This document shows positions 41,732 to 50,621 of a stretch of DNA of 64,000 nt, piece after piece. Below the pieces are notes generated by a model. That model saw only the letters and a program-made list of their open reading frames with translations. It did not search any database and was not told the origin of the DNA. Positions within the stretch are counted from its first letter, which is position 1. Every line of letters starts with the position of its first letter. Location of the stretch: assembly GCA_902788805.1 (NCBI GenBank), contig CADALO010000006.1, forward strand, positions 1-64,000. The letters are read 5' to 3'. This DNA comes from an uncultured Bacteroidota bacterium (GTDB lineage: Bacteria; Bacteroidota; Bacteroidia; Bacteroidales; P3). The translations under genes were made by a program, and so were the position numbers.

Positions 41732-43276
41732 CTACTGGAACATACCTTCGTTCTCGGCGTTGGAGGTGTTGTCGATGTCGCGGTTCATCTTGGACTCGAG
41801 GATTACGGCGCCGCCGTTGTCGAAGCCCGTGTTGGGCTGGAGGCCGGTTGCCATATTGTAGCGGCCTTCACTTTCGCGGTTCTCGAACTTGGCATACTGG
41901 GCAACGAAACGCAGACGCACCTCGCCCGTCTCACCGCTACGGTGCTTGGCGACGATGATGTCGGCCATACCGAGCGTTGAACCGGCATCGTCCTCGAAAA
42001 TGCGGTAGTATTCAGGACGATAGATGAACATCACTATGTCGGCATCCTGCTCGATGGCGCCAGACTCACGCAAGTCGCTGAGCTGCGGCTTCTTGGTGCC
42101 TCCACGTGTCTCGACGGCACGTGAGAGCTGCGACAGGGCAATGACGGGGACTCCGAGTTCTTTCGACAGAGCCTTTAGCTGGCGCGAGATGAGGCTGATT
42201 TCCTGCTCGCGGTTGCCGTTGCGCGACTGCTCGCCGCCGGCTTGCATCAGCTGCAGGTAGTCGATGAAGACTGCCTTGATGCCGTGCTGCTGTTTGAGGC
42301 GGCGACACTTGGCGCGGAGCTCGAAGATTGAGAGCTGCGGCGTGTCGTCAATATAAATTGGCGCTTCGGTCAATATCTGCGATTTGGCGTAGAGCTGTGT
42401 CTTCTCGACCTCGGGCAGTTTTTCACCCTTCTTGAGGCGGTCGCCCGATATGCCCGACTCGCTGCTGATGAGACGCATAACGAGCTCGACGGCAGTCATT
42501 TCGAGTGAGAAGAAGGCTATCGGCATTTTCATATCGACGGCGATGTTTCGGGCCATCGTGAGGGCGAAAGCCGTCTTACCCATTGCAGGTCGCGCGGCAA
42601 GGATGATTAGGGTGCCGGCCTGGAAACCTGCGGTCATACGGTCGAGGTCGACAAAGCCTGTCGGTATGCCGCTGTAGGAGTTGTCGCTCTGCTGCGCCGC
42701 CTCGATCTGTTCGAAGGCGGTGTGGAGGACGTCCTGCATATTATGGTATTCCGAGTGGAAATTCTTTTCGTCGATATCCATCAGCACACGCTCGGTCTTG
42801 TCGAGCAGGTCGAGGACATCGGTGGTTTCGTCGTAGGCTTCGGTGAGGGTCTCGGTGCATACACGTATGATTTCACGTTGTATGTATTTTTCAGACAGGA
42901 TGCGCGAGTGGAACTCGATGTGTGCCGCCGAGACGACACGGTTGGTGAGCTGCGAGAGGTACATTGCGCCACCCACCTCTTCGAGCTGGCCGTCCTTCAT
43001 TAGCTGCTGCGTTACGGTGAGCAGGTCGACGGGCTTGGATTGTTCGAAAAGTGTCAGTATGGCCTTGAATATGCGTTGATGTTCAGGCTTGTAGAAGTAT
43101 TCGGTGCGCAGCATCTGAATGGTGTTGTTCAGAGCGTTTTGGTCGAGCATCAGGGCGCCCAGAACGGCCTCTTCAAGTTCAACCGCCTGCGGAGGTGTCT
43201 TGCCGTTGAGCGAGAAAGCTTGCTCGTAAGTAATTCTTTCTTTTCTCTTTGCGCTATTTCTCTGTGTAATTTCCAT
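41732..43276 (-). CDS. dnaB: Replicative DNA helicase DnaB
   Basis: A 514-residue hexameric helicase of the replication fork. The N-terminal domain begins near PPQAVELEEAVLGALMLDQN, and the RecA-like ATPase domain has Walker A AARPAMGKTAFAL, the VFIDYLQLM Walker B region and the arginine-finger zone ALSQLSRAVETR. HRSGETGEVRLRFVAQYAKFEN is the usual C-terminal end, followed by an acidic tail of about 45 residues. The ATG at 43276 is the only in-frame one before the domain, and a TAATTTTG box ends only 5 bp before it. Confidence 0.97.
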   Translation of the reverse strand: MEITQRNSAKRKERITYEQAFSLNGKTPPQAVELEEAVLGALMLDQNALNNTIQMLRTEYFYKPEHQRIFKAILTLFEQSKPVDLLTVTQQLMKDGQLEEVGGAMYLSQLTNRVVSAAHIEFHSRILSEKYIQREIIRVCTETLTEAYDETTDVLDLLDKTERVLMDIDEKNFHSEYHNMQDVLHTAFEQIEAAQQSDNSYSGIPTGFVDLDRMTAGFQAGTLIILAARPAMGKTAFALTMARNIAVDMKMPIAFFSLEMTAVELVMRLISSESGISGDRLKKGEKLPEVEKTQLYAKSQILTEAPIYIDDTPQLSIFELRAKCRRLKQQHGIKAVFIDYLQLMQAGGEQSRNGNREQEISLISRQLKALSKELGVPVIALSQLSRAVETRGGTKKPQLSDLRESGAIEQDADIVMFIYRPEYYRIFEDDAGSTLGMADIIVAKHRSGETGEVRLRFVAQYAKFENRESEGRYNMATGLQPNTGFDNGGAVILESKMNRDIDNTSNAENEGMFQ

Positions 43277-43280
43277 AATG

Positions 43281-43288
43281 CAAAATTA
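43281..43288 (-). promoter_or_regulatory. -7-like element touching the dnaB start codon
   Basis: TAATTTTG on the minus strand (43288 to 43281) lies directly upstream of the dnaB ATG at 43276. If it is used, the transcript would begin at or within a few bases of the start codon. No clear TTTG stands 19 bp upstream. Confidence 0.35.
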
Positions 43289-43380
43289 CTGCATTTTTTT
43301 TAAACATTATGTGGTTGCCGCAACAATTTTTTTTCAACAACTGCGTTTTACGTGGTATTAGAAGCAAGTTGAAAGATTTT

Positions 43381-44103
43381 ATGCCACACACTAAAAAGAC
43401 TATATTACTTTTTATCGCGCTGCTTGTCGCAGGCCTGACCCCTGCCGAGGCGCAACGCTACAAGAGTCGTCAGATAATCAGGGCCTACCCTGCCCTTGGC
43501 GCCACGGTGTCGCAGATGCGCGGCGACGAGCTGCGTGGCTTCCGCAAGTGGGGCATCACCGCAGGCGTGGGTGCTATGGTCGACCTGACAGAAGACAACA
43601 AGTGGCATCTGTCGATGGAAGCTGCATTCTCGCAACGCGGCGCCTACAACAACACGAGTTCGCCCTACGCGCTGTTCCACTTCACTATGAACTATGTCGA
43701 CATTCCATTGACGGTGCACTTCACCGACCCCTACGGAGGGGTCACGTTCGGTATGGGACTTGTCTACAGCCGCCTTGTGCAGCAGCCGCACGGCTTTATG
43801 GCGTACAAACCCCATATATTTATGCCCGACACGGCCAATCTTACGTTCCTCAAGAACGATTTTGCCGCCGCCATCGACGTGCGCATACCCGTTTGGCGCG
43901 GGCTTACGCTCAACTTCCGCTACCAGCATTCAATCCTCCCCGTGAAACGCGACTGGAACTTCTGGGGCTATCGCAACGAAGGCGACATCAAGCCCCAAAG
44001 TTGGTCGAACGACTGCTACAACTCGTCTATCTCGCTGAGGGTGCTTTATGTGTTTGGTGACGACAACAACAAATATAAGAACAAGAATAAAAAGAAGAAA
44101 TAA
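43381..44103 (+). CDS. PorT-like outer-membrane beta-barrel protein
   Basis: A 240-residue secreted barrel protein with the signal peptide ending AEA-QR. Strands such as WGITAGVGAMVDL, WHLSMEAAFSQRGAY, YVDIPLTVHF and LTLNFRYQHSI fit the small eight-strand barrels of the PorT/OMP_b-brl_2 type. The C-terminus is a lysine-asparagine tail (NNKYKNKNKKKK) after the final strand, which is odd for a barrel. ATG 43381 (MPHTKKTILLF) is chosen over an upstream ATG in the AT-rich leader. The stop overlaps the coaD start by one base. Confidence 0.82.
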   Translation: MPHTKKTILLFIALLVAGLTPAEAQRYKSRQIIRAYPALGATVSQMRGDELRGFRKWGITAGVGAMVDLTEDNKWHLSMEAAFSQRGAYNNTSSPYALFHFTMNYVDIPLTVHFTDPYGGVTFGMGLVYSRLVQQPHGFMAYKPHIFMPDTANLTFLKNDFAAAIDVRIPVWRGLTLNFRYQHSILPVKRDWNFWGYRNEGDIKPQSWSNDCYNSSISLRVLYVFGDDNNKYKNKNKKKK

Positions 44104-44546
44104 TGTCGAGGACTGCAATTTTCCCGGGGTCGTTCGACCCTATGACTACAGGGCATCTGGCACTGCTTAAGCGTGCCGTGCCGCTTTTCGACAAGATTAT
44201 AGTGGCCGTTGGAGTGAACATCGACAAGAAAGGCTATCTGCCGCTGGACGAGCGTATTGGACACATACGGCGCGCCGTGGCCGATATGCCGCAAGTGGAG
44301 GTGGACACCTACGACTGCCTGACCACCGACTTCTGCCGCCAGAAGGGTGCCGGATACATACTGCGCGGTGTGCGCGACAGCTCCGACTTCGCCTACGAGC
44401 AGAAGATTGCCGACATCAACCGTCTGATTGCCCCCGACATCGAGACAGTAATACTGCTTGCCGAGCCCCAGTATGCAGCCATCAGTTCATCGATGGTGCG
44501 CGAACTGGCCGCATTCGGCAAAGATGTGAATGAATACGTTGTATAG
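44103..44546 (+). CDS. coaD: Pantetheine-phosphate adenylyltransferase
   Basis: A 147-residue enzyme that makes dephospho-CoA from 4'-phosphopantetheine and ATP. The nucleotidyltransferase motif is FPGSFDPMTTGHLALL (residues 7-22). The second motif ISSSMVRELA is a family variant of ISSTXXR, and ILRGVRDSSDFAYE is the conserved substrate loop. Length is slightly short but normal for Bacteroidota. It is coupled to the barrel gene and followed by recG. Confidence 0.96.
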   Translation: MSRTAIFPGSFDPMTTGHLALLKRAVPLFDKIIVAVGVNIDKKGYLPLDERIGHIRRAVADMPQVEVDTYDCLTTDFCRQKGAGYILRGVRDSSDFAYEQKIADINRLIAPDIETVILLAEPQYAAISSSMVRELAAFGKDVNEYVV

Positions 44547-44575
44547 TAGCCACCACTTATAATAGCCAGCCTCCC

Positions 44576-46669
44576 GTGCTCTTCATCGACACTCCGATAG
44601 AATTCCTTAAAGGCGTAGGCCCTACACGTGCAGCGATGCTGCAACGCGAACTGGACATCTACACCTACGGCGACCTGCTGGAGTACTTTCCCTATCGCTA
44701 TGTGGACCGTTCGCAGCGCTCGACGATAAGAGACATCAATATCGACGACCCCTACGTGGTGTTGCGGGGCACCATCCACGATATGCATACCATAGGCGAA
44801 GGGCGTTCGATGCGGCTCACAGCCCAACTGCGCGACAACACGGGACAGATTGAGTTGGTGTGGTTTCAGGGCATCAAGTGGATACGCGAGTCGCTGAAGC
44901 CTGACACGGAATACATCGTTATGGGCAAGCCGTCGGTCTTCAATGGCCACATCAACATAGCGCACCCTGACCTGGAGCGTGCCGACAACGAGACGGCATC
45001 GAACAGGAAATATATACCCATCTATTCGTCGACCGAGAAGCTCAAGGCCAAAGGGCTGCACACCAAAGGCATCGCCAAGCTTACAGAGCAGCTGCTGCGA
45101 CTGGCAGAAGGCCGCATACCGGAGACGCTGCCCAAAAGCGTCATTGCCAAATACCGTCTGCCCGACCGAGCCAACGCCATAGAGGTCATCCACTACCCAC
45201 TCAACCAGCACGACATCGCCCTGTCGCGGCAAAGGATGAAATTCGAGGAGTTGTTCCTGCTACAACTTGACTATCAATACGCAAAGCACGACCGCCAGAT
45301 GCGCAGCAACGGGTATATGTTCTCGGTTGTTGGAGAGAAGTTCAACCGTTTCTACAACGAGAGGCTTACCTTCGAACTCACCGGTGCGCAGAAGCGCGTT
45401 GTCAAAGAGATACGTGCCGATATGAAGAGCGGCCACCAGATGAACCGCCTGCTGCAGGGCGACGTAGGTAGCGGCAAAACGCTTGTTGCACTGCTCTGTA
45501 TGCTCATAGCCATAGACAATGGCTGCCAGGCCTGCCTTATGGCACCGACCGAGATACTTGCCAACCAGCACTATGCCAATATCAAGCAGATGCTTGAAGG
45601 CCTGGGAGTCAGTGTCGAGCTGCTGACAGGCTCGGTCAAGACTGCGGCGAAGAAGAAGATCAAACAGCGCCTGCAGGCAGGCGAGATAGATATCCTTATC
45701 GGGACCCACGCCGTGATAGAGAACGATGTGGTGTTCCGCAACCTCGGCTTTGTGGTCATCGACGAGCAACACAGATTTGGCGTCGAGCAGCGCAGCAAGC
45801 TCTGGACCAAGAGCGCACAGCCGCCGCACGTGCTTGTGATGACCGCCACACCCATTCCGCGCACGCTTGCAATGACGCTCTATGGCGACTTGGACTGCTC
45901 CATTATCGACGAGCTGCCGCCGGGACGCAAGGCCATTAAGACTATACATTGCACTGACAGCCAACGCCTCAAGGTGTTCAGCTTCATTCGCAGCGAGATT
46001 GCCAAGGGGCGCCAGGTATATATCGTCTACCCGCTCATCGAAGAGTCGGAGACAATGGACCTCAAAGACTTGATGGACGGCTACGAAAGCATTGTGCGCG
46101 AGTTCCCGCTGCCGCAATACCAGATAAGCATCGTCCACGGACGTATGGACAGCGAAGCCAAAGACTACGAGATGGGCCGTTTCAAACGCGGCGAGACACA
46201 GATAATGGTCAGCACCACAGTCATCGAGGTGGGCGTCGATGTGCCCAACGCGTCGGTAATGATTATCGAGAATGCCGAGCGGTTCGGGCTCTCACAGCTG
46301 CACCAGCTGCGCGGACGCGTGGGACGCGGTGCCGAGCAGTCTTACTGCATTTTGATGACCGGCGACAAGCTGTCCAACTCCGGCCGCGAACGCATCAACA
46401 TTATGGTCCAATCCACCGACGGCTTCCGTATTGCCGAAGCAGACCTGAAACTGCGAGGCCCCGGCGACCTGCAGGGCTTGCAGCAGAGCGGCATCCTGCA
46501 GCTGAAGCTGGCCGACATCGTCAACGACGAGCCGATAGTGCGTGCCGCTCGCGAAAGTGTGCAGGAAATCCTCGACCGAGACCCGCGACTCGAAGAGCTC
46601 GATAACGCCTGCCTGAAGCTTTACATCCAGAAAAACAAGCGTGCCCTCGCCTGGGGCAAAATCAGCTAA
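44576..46669 (+). CDS. recG: ATP-dependent DNA helicase RecG
   Basis: A 697-residue helicase that remodels stalled forks and Holliday junctions. The N-terminal wedge domain begins PIEFLKGVGPTRAAMLQREL. The helicase motifs are LLQGDVGSGKTLVAL (Walker A), VIDEQHRFGV (DEQH box), TATPIPRTLAM, and the second RecA domain with STTVIEVGVDVPNA and QLRGRVGRG. The C-terminus has LKLRGPGDLQGLQQSG. Translation starts at GTG 44576. Length is typical. Confidence 0.97.
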   Translation: MLFIDTPIEFLKGVGPTRAAMLQRELDIYTYGDLLEYFPYRYVDRSQRSTIRDINIDDPYVVLRGTIHDMHTIGEGRSMRLTAQLRDNTGQIELVWFQGIKWIRESLKPDTEYIVMGKPSVFNGHINIAHPDLERADNETASNRKYIPIYSSTEKLKAKGLHTKGIAKLTEQLLRLAEGRIPETLPKSVIAKYRLPDRANAIEVIHYPLNQHDIALSRQRMKFEELFLLQLDYQYAKHDRQMRSNGYMFSVVGEKFNRFYNERLTFELTGAQKRVVKEIRADMKSGHQMNRLLQGDVGSGKTLVALLCMLIAIDNGCQACLMAPTEILANQHYANIKQMLEGLGVSVELLTGSVKTAAKKKIKQRLQAGEIDILIGTHAVIENDVVFRNLGFVVIDEQHRFGVEQRSKLWTKSAQPPHVLVMTATPIPRTLAMTLYGDLDCSIIDELPPGRKAIKTIHCTDSQRLKVFSFIRSEIAKGRQVYIVYPLIEESETMDLKDLMDGYESIVREFPLPQYQISIVHGRMDSEAKDYEMGRFKRGETQIMVSTTVIEVGVDVPNASVMIIENAERFGLSQLHQLRGRVGRGAEQSYCILMTGDKLSNSGRERINIMVQSTDGFRIAEADLKLRGPGDLQGLQQSGILQLKLADIVNDEPIVRAARESVQEILDRDPRLEELDNACLKLYIQKNKRALAWGKIS

Positions 46670-46679
46670 ACACATAACA

Positions 46680-47831
46680 ATGAAAAAAGCATTACTCCTA
46701 CTTATAGTCCTGTCGCTCTGCGGCACAGCGTTATGCCAGAGTTCAGACCTGATTGCCAAAGGGCAGAATGCCGAGAAGCTCGACCTGCTTGACCGTGCAC
46801 AAAACTACTACGAACAGGCCGTTGCCGCTGAGCCCGACAACGCCATTCCGCTGCTTATGCTTGGCAAACTTCAAGAGAAGCGCGCCCACCTTGACGAAGC
46901 AATAGTGTCGCTCTTCCAAGCCACCACCCTCAACGACACCCTTGCAGAAGCCTATGAACACCTCGTCTATTGCCTCATCGAGAACAACGACTTCGAAGGC
47001 ATCCGTTGCGGCCTCATCAGCAGCGTAGACCAGCTGCAGCAACTCACCGAACGGGCCATTGAGCTCAACCCTCAGAGTGCATCGGCATACTGCAGTATGG
47101 CGCTGATATACAACTATAAGAAGAACTTCACAAATGCCATCAATTGGGTAAAGAAGGCTCTCGAGATAGACCCTAAATCGCCTCGAGCCACCAACACGCT
47201 GGGCGTAATCTACTACAACCGCGGCAACGACAACGACGCCCTTGCCCAGTTCCGCAAGACCCTTGCCAACGACCCCAACAACGTCGACGCCTACTACAAC
47301 CTTGGTGTTATGTACACACAGAAAAACAACTACGAAACCGCCATCTCTCACCTGCGCAAGGGCCTGCAGCACGACAACAAGTCAATCAAGCTGCTCTACT
47401 ACCTCGGCATAGCCTACATCCAGCGTGGCGACGACAAGAAAGCCGTCCAGTGCTATGAGGCCATCATAGGTCTCGACAGCACCTACATTCCTGCCTACAA
47501 CCGCCTCGGTGCCGTTTACGCCCTCAAAGGCAACTACGACGAAGCCGTGGCCTACCATCAAAAGGCTGCACGCATTAACCCCAAAAATACCGACGCCTAC
47601 AAGTGCCTCGGACAGGTCTATACCGACAAGGGCGACTACGTCAAGGCGCTGCGCAGCTACCAGAAAGCCGTCGCCATCAACGACCGCGACCACGAGACCT
47701 ACTGCCTCATAGCCAAACTATACGCCAAGCAGGGCAACAGCGCCCGCGAAGCCTCGAGCTACAAAAAGGCCGCCAAACTCGGCAACAAAGAAGCCCAAGC
47801 CTGGATGGTCAGCAAAGGCCAGGCGTGGTAA
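46680..47831 (+). CDS. Secreted tetratricopeptide-repeat protein
   Basis: A 383-residue protein with a signal peptide (ALC-Q near residue 20) followed by about nine or ten TPR units. Clear examples are AQNYYEQAVAAEPDNAIPLL, AINWVKKALEIDPKSPRATN, ALAQFRKTLANDPNNVDAYY, AVQCYEAIIGLDSTYIPAYN and ALRSYQKAVAINDRDHETYC. It should act as a periplasmic protein-binding scaffold; the partner is unknown. ATG 46680 is chosen; the longer frame lies in the recG 3' end. It is the last gene before the AT-rich island. Confidence 0.88.
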   Translation: MKKALLLLIVLSLCGTALCQSSDLIAKGQNAEKLDLLDRAQNYYEQAVAAEPDNAIPLLMLGKLQEKRAHLDEAIVSLFQATTLNDTLAEAYEHLVYCLIENNDFEGIRCGLISSVDQLQQLTERAIELNPQSASAYCSMALIYNYKKNFTNAINWVKKALEIDPKSPRATNTLGVIYYNRGNDNDALAQFRKTLANDPNNVDAYYNLGVMYTQKNNYETAISHLRKGLQHDNKSIKLLYYLGIAYIQRGDDKKAVQCYEAIIGLDSTYIPAYNRLGAVYALKGNYDEAVAYHQKAARINPKNTDAYKCLGQVYTDKGDYVKALRSYQKAVAINDRDHETYCLIAKLYAKQGNSAREASSYKKAAKLGNKEAQAWMVSKGQAW

Positions 47832-47870
47832 AAGGGGTCAAGACAAAGAAATGTTGCTTATAATCGTATA

Positions 47871-49070
47871 TCATTCAGACACTACACATTTGTAGTTCAC
47901 TGGATAAGCCGGGACATCATTAAGACTGCCGTGAATTATAACAAGTCTTGGTGCCTTGCCATACTCATATAACCGATACAAATAATAATGCTCCTTGTGC
48001 ATTTCGCTAAACTTCAACTCATTGTCAGAAAAGAAGAATGGTGTATCAATGCTGCCAGTCGTTGTCTTCACTTCAATATAACGAGGTGTTGAGCCATCAT
48101 CCTCAACCGACAGAATATCATATCCGGCCGTGTCACACTCACTTGCAATATTTTTCACATTACATTCCCCCACTCTGTCCTGTTCATATTGCATAACCCA
48201 CTGTTCGCCGTCCTTACCCAAACCACGCTTGAGTCTGTCACTTTTTGCATAATCCACATTCTTACCTTTGGTAGAATGATCCTGCCTGTTTATAGTATCC
48301 ATAATACTATTTGCCTCCATAAACAAAACATCTTTGGGATGCGAAAACGGCTTCCTATGGCACACCACAGAATATATGAAATCCTGAGTCAACAGATTGA
48401 AATTCGAATCACTATACTTGTTATCTTTCAACCACGCTTTGTAATATTTGACGAACTGTTTATTCTTAAGCAACACCACTTTCACTGCGTCACAAAAATC
48501 GAAATATTCAAGCAGGCGATTGACTGCATCGGGACGCGAGTGGTGTACTATTTCATAGCCGACACACTTTGCAAAAGAACAGAACACATCATACTTATAC
48601 AAATAGTATTTTTCTGGATAACGCATCGACAAATAGACAGAGAGGGCGCGTACGTCCTGATGCAGCGACACTTCTTCCTTTTTGTTCCACCCATTATATC
48701 CCCCCATAGTCATTTTCTTGACAGTTTTGCTGAACATTGCAACATAGTTTTCGATTCTTTTTGGCAATTCAACGCCCTCATCATACAATGTATCAAGTAA
48801 ATCTGGACAATACGGTATCACGTGTCTAAGCATACCCAAAGGGTAATAAGAATACGAGGCAAGCAAGTTGTCAGCTCTCGAAAATGCCAACTCAACGCGC
48901 TTTTCTATAGGCAGTTCTGTATAATAAAACTCCTCAAACCGCTTAAATGCCTCCCATTTGTAGCGTTCAAGCTTAGCATCTTCCCAAGTCTTTTTCTCAA
49001 CATACCAGTCAAGCAAAGACTTAATCGCTTCGGTATTCAACGCAATACCATTTTCGTCTTCCTGTTTCAT
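47871..49070 (-). CDS. DUF3883 nuclease-like protein, putative defence or restriction factor
   Basis: A 399-residue protein. The N-terminal part (residues about 1-130: WEDAKLERYKWEAFKRFEEF, DNLLASYSYYPLGML) followed by LHQDVRALSVYLSMRYPEKY recalls N-terminal modules of McrB-like restriction proteins, from memory of such families. The C-terminal domain (about 285-399) matches DUF3883: EQWVMQYEQDRVGE, AGYDILSVEDDG (Asp near 315) and RYIEVKTT (Glu and Lys near 331-333), a PD-(D/E)XK-type arrangement. ATG 49070 is preferred; a TTG at 49118 would overlap the preceding gene. Base composition is clearly AT-richer than in neighbouring genes. Confidence 0.8.
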   Translation of the reverse strand: MKQEDENGIALNTEAIKSLLDWYVEKKTWEDAKLERYKWEAFKRFEEFYYTELPIEKRVELAFSRADNLLASYSYYPLGMLRHVIPYCPDLLDTLYDEGVELPKRIENYVAMFSKTVKKMTMGGYNGWNKKEEVSLHQDVRALSVYLSMRYPEKYYLYKYDVFCSFAKCVGYEIVHHSRPDAVNRLLEYFDFCDAVKVVLLKNKQFVKYYKAWLKDNKYSDSNFNLLTQDFIYSVVCHRKPFSHPKDVLFMEANSIMDTINRQDHSTKGKNVDYAKSDRLKRGLGKDGEQWVMQYEQDRVGECNVKNIASECDTAGYDILSVEDDGSTPRYIEVKTTTGSIDTPFFFSDNELKFSEMHKEHYYLYRLYEYGKAPRLVIIHGSLNDVPAYPVNYKCVVSE

Positions 49071-49111
49071 TGTTTGATTCTTAATCAATCCGTTTCTTGC
49101 TACCAGACACT

Positions 49112-50074
49112 TCACCAATTCTTCCGTCTCTTACCGCGTTCCTGCATCAGACGCCTTAATTCATCCTTTTTCTTATCAACACTATCGTATAATTCATCAT
49201 ACTCTTTATCGTCAAGCAAATCCCAAGTAACTTCACTATAGTTTTTTTTGTAGAAAGTGGTATCAATCAAAGTTTTAAAGGAAACAGGACGAGCTTGGTG
49301 AAAATCACTTATTACTCCAAGCATTTCGCCAGGCAAATACCGCTCAATTTGGTCCCTCATACACAACGGAATGCCCCATATTGCCTCAGCAATACTACCA
49401 ACAATAGCGCCCAAAGTATCGGCATCACCACCAAGACTAACAGCAAGTCGTATTGCGTCCTCAAAACTCGTGCTAAGGCTAATGATTTTCAGAGCAACTG
49501 GGACGGTCCCTTGACAGGTTTCATCAAACTTGTTCAGCACAGATTCTCTTGAGAAATCAAGATTGTAACCCGAGAAAGCAACGCATTCGTTAATTATTTC
49601 ATCTATATGAAGCGGAGCCCTCTGATAAAACATACGATTATACTCCATTGCCCTAAAAATAGCCAGTGCAACAGTCTGCGCACCTTTAATACCTTCTTCG
49701 TGATTATGGGTAGGCATTGCAGTGGCGGCAGCGGCAGCAAGTGTATCTTCCAAGTTATCAAACCAATGTCCTACAGGACTAACACGCATTGCCGAGCCAT
49801 TTCCAAAAGAATTGTATGGGTCAGGATTGCTGCTTTTAACCCATTGACAAAAGCGTCCGCCATATCCGCCCATAGGATGCGGATAGTCGTTGCACCATTT
49901 ATGAATTGTCTCTCCAAAATCAAGGCCATTAATCAATGCATCAGCTACAGCAATAGTGCAAACAGTGTCATCCGTAAAGTTATTCTTCTCCGAAAGCCAC
50001 TCAAAACAATAATTGTTAGTTGGGTTAAACTCCCAACGGCTGCCAACAATATCACCTATAATTGCACCTAACAT
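49112..50074 (-). CDS. ADP-ribosylglycohydrolase family protein (ARH/DraG type)
   Basis: A 320-residue all-helical hydrolase that removes ADP-ribose from proteins, nucleic acids or small molecules. The two metal-binding motifs are present: FTDDT at residues 33-37 and GGDADT at about 214-219. GNGSAMRVSPVG and GAIVGSIAEAIWG are also typical. The C-terminal 50 residues are charged (DKKKDELRRLMQERGKRRKNW) and extend beyond the catalytic domain. ATG 50074 fits the promoter at 50097-50127. It precedes the DUF3883 gene by 41 bp on the same strand and shares its AT-rich composition, suggesting joint acquisition. Confidence 0.9.
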   Translation of the reverse strand: MLGAIIGDIVGSRWEFNPTNNYCFEWLSEKNNFTDDTVCTIAVADALINGLDFGETIHKWCNDYPHPMGGYGGRFCQWVKSSNPDPYNSFGNGSAMRVSPVGHWFDNLEDTLAAAAATAMPTHNHEEGIKGAQTVALAIFRAMEYNRMFYQRAPLHIDEIINECVAFSGYNLDFSRESVLNKFDETCQGTVPVALKIISLSTSFEDAIRLAVSLGGDADTLGAIVGSIAEAIWGIPLCMRDQIERYLPGEMLGVISDFHQARPVSFKTLIDTTFYKKNYSEVTWDLLDDKEYDELYDSVDKKKDELRRLMQERGKRRKNW

Positions 50075-50096
50075 ATGAATCCAGTTAAATAATTTG

Positions 50097-50127
50097 CAAA
50101 GATACAAACTATAATCCAAACCACAAA
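50097..50127 (-). promoter_or_regulatory. Predicted promoter of the ADP-ribosylhydrolase/DUF3883 pair
   Basis: On the minus strand TTTG (50127 to 50124) and TATCTTTG (50104 to 50097) are separated by 19 bp. Transcription would begin near 50090, about 16 nt before the ATG at 50074. Confidence 0.72.
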
Positions 50128-50589
50128 ACAGGAATCGGACTAATCCGAAGAAATGATAAAAAACGGATGTTTTGCAGCTCGAAAGACGAGTTTCAACGTT
50201 TTTGGAAAATATCAAAACATAACAAGCATATATACAGTATATTAAAGCAGCAAAACAGAAAAGTTTACAACTTCGAAAAAAGGCTCAAAAAACGCCTTTT
50301 TCAACTGACTGATTAACAAGACCAAATTCCTCCCAAAGTTTACTCAAAGTTTTACAAAACTCTTATCAAATATCATAAAAGTAGAATTTGATAGGTATTT
50401 TGTTAGAATTAGGTAAAAATGATAAATGAAGGCAAAACAGACTTATGCCAATGGAGAAGGAGATTTTGGAGGTCTAAAAACGATTGCTGGGTGTTACAGA
50501 TGGGCGGCAGGACGGATGTAGGGAACGGGGTCGCCGCAACAAGTTATTATCATTTTATCAACAGCCCTATTATATAATGAAAATATGCG
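50128..50589. other. AT-rich intergenic stretch
   Basis: About 460 bp without a supported gene between divergent transcription units. It is AT-rich, with A-tracts around 50150-50290 and a GC-richer block at 50490-50540. I see no strong repeat, hairpin or attachment-site duplication. It may mark the edge of the accessory island. Confidence 0.5.
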
Positions 50590-50597
50590 TATCTTTG
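50590..50597 (+). promoter_or_regulatory. -7 element before nrnA
   Basis: TATCTTTG stands 24 bp before the ATG at 50622. The region about 20 bp upstream (CAACAGCCC) has no good TTTG, so only half of the promoter is evident. Confidence 0.45.
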
Positions 50598-50621
50598 TAA
50601 TTTGTTGAAGATAGTATAAAG

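Noticed and set aside
49071..49118. TTG start for the DUF3883 gene at 49118
   Set aside because: It would overlap the upstream stop codon and add 16 residues with no support; ATG 49070 follows an A-rich leader typical of this genome.
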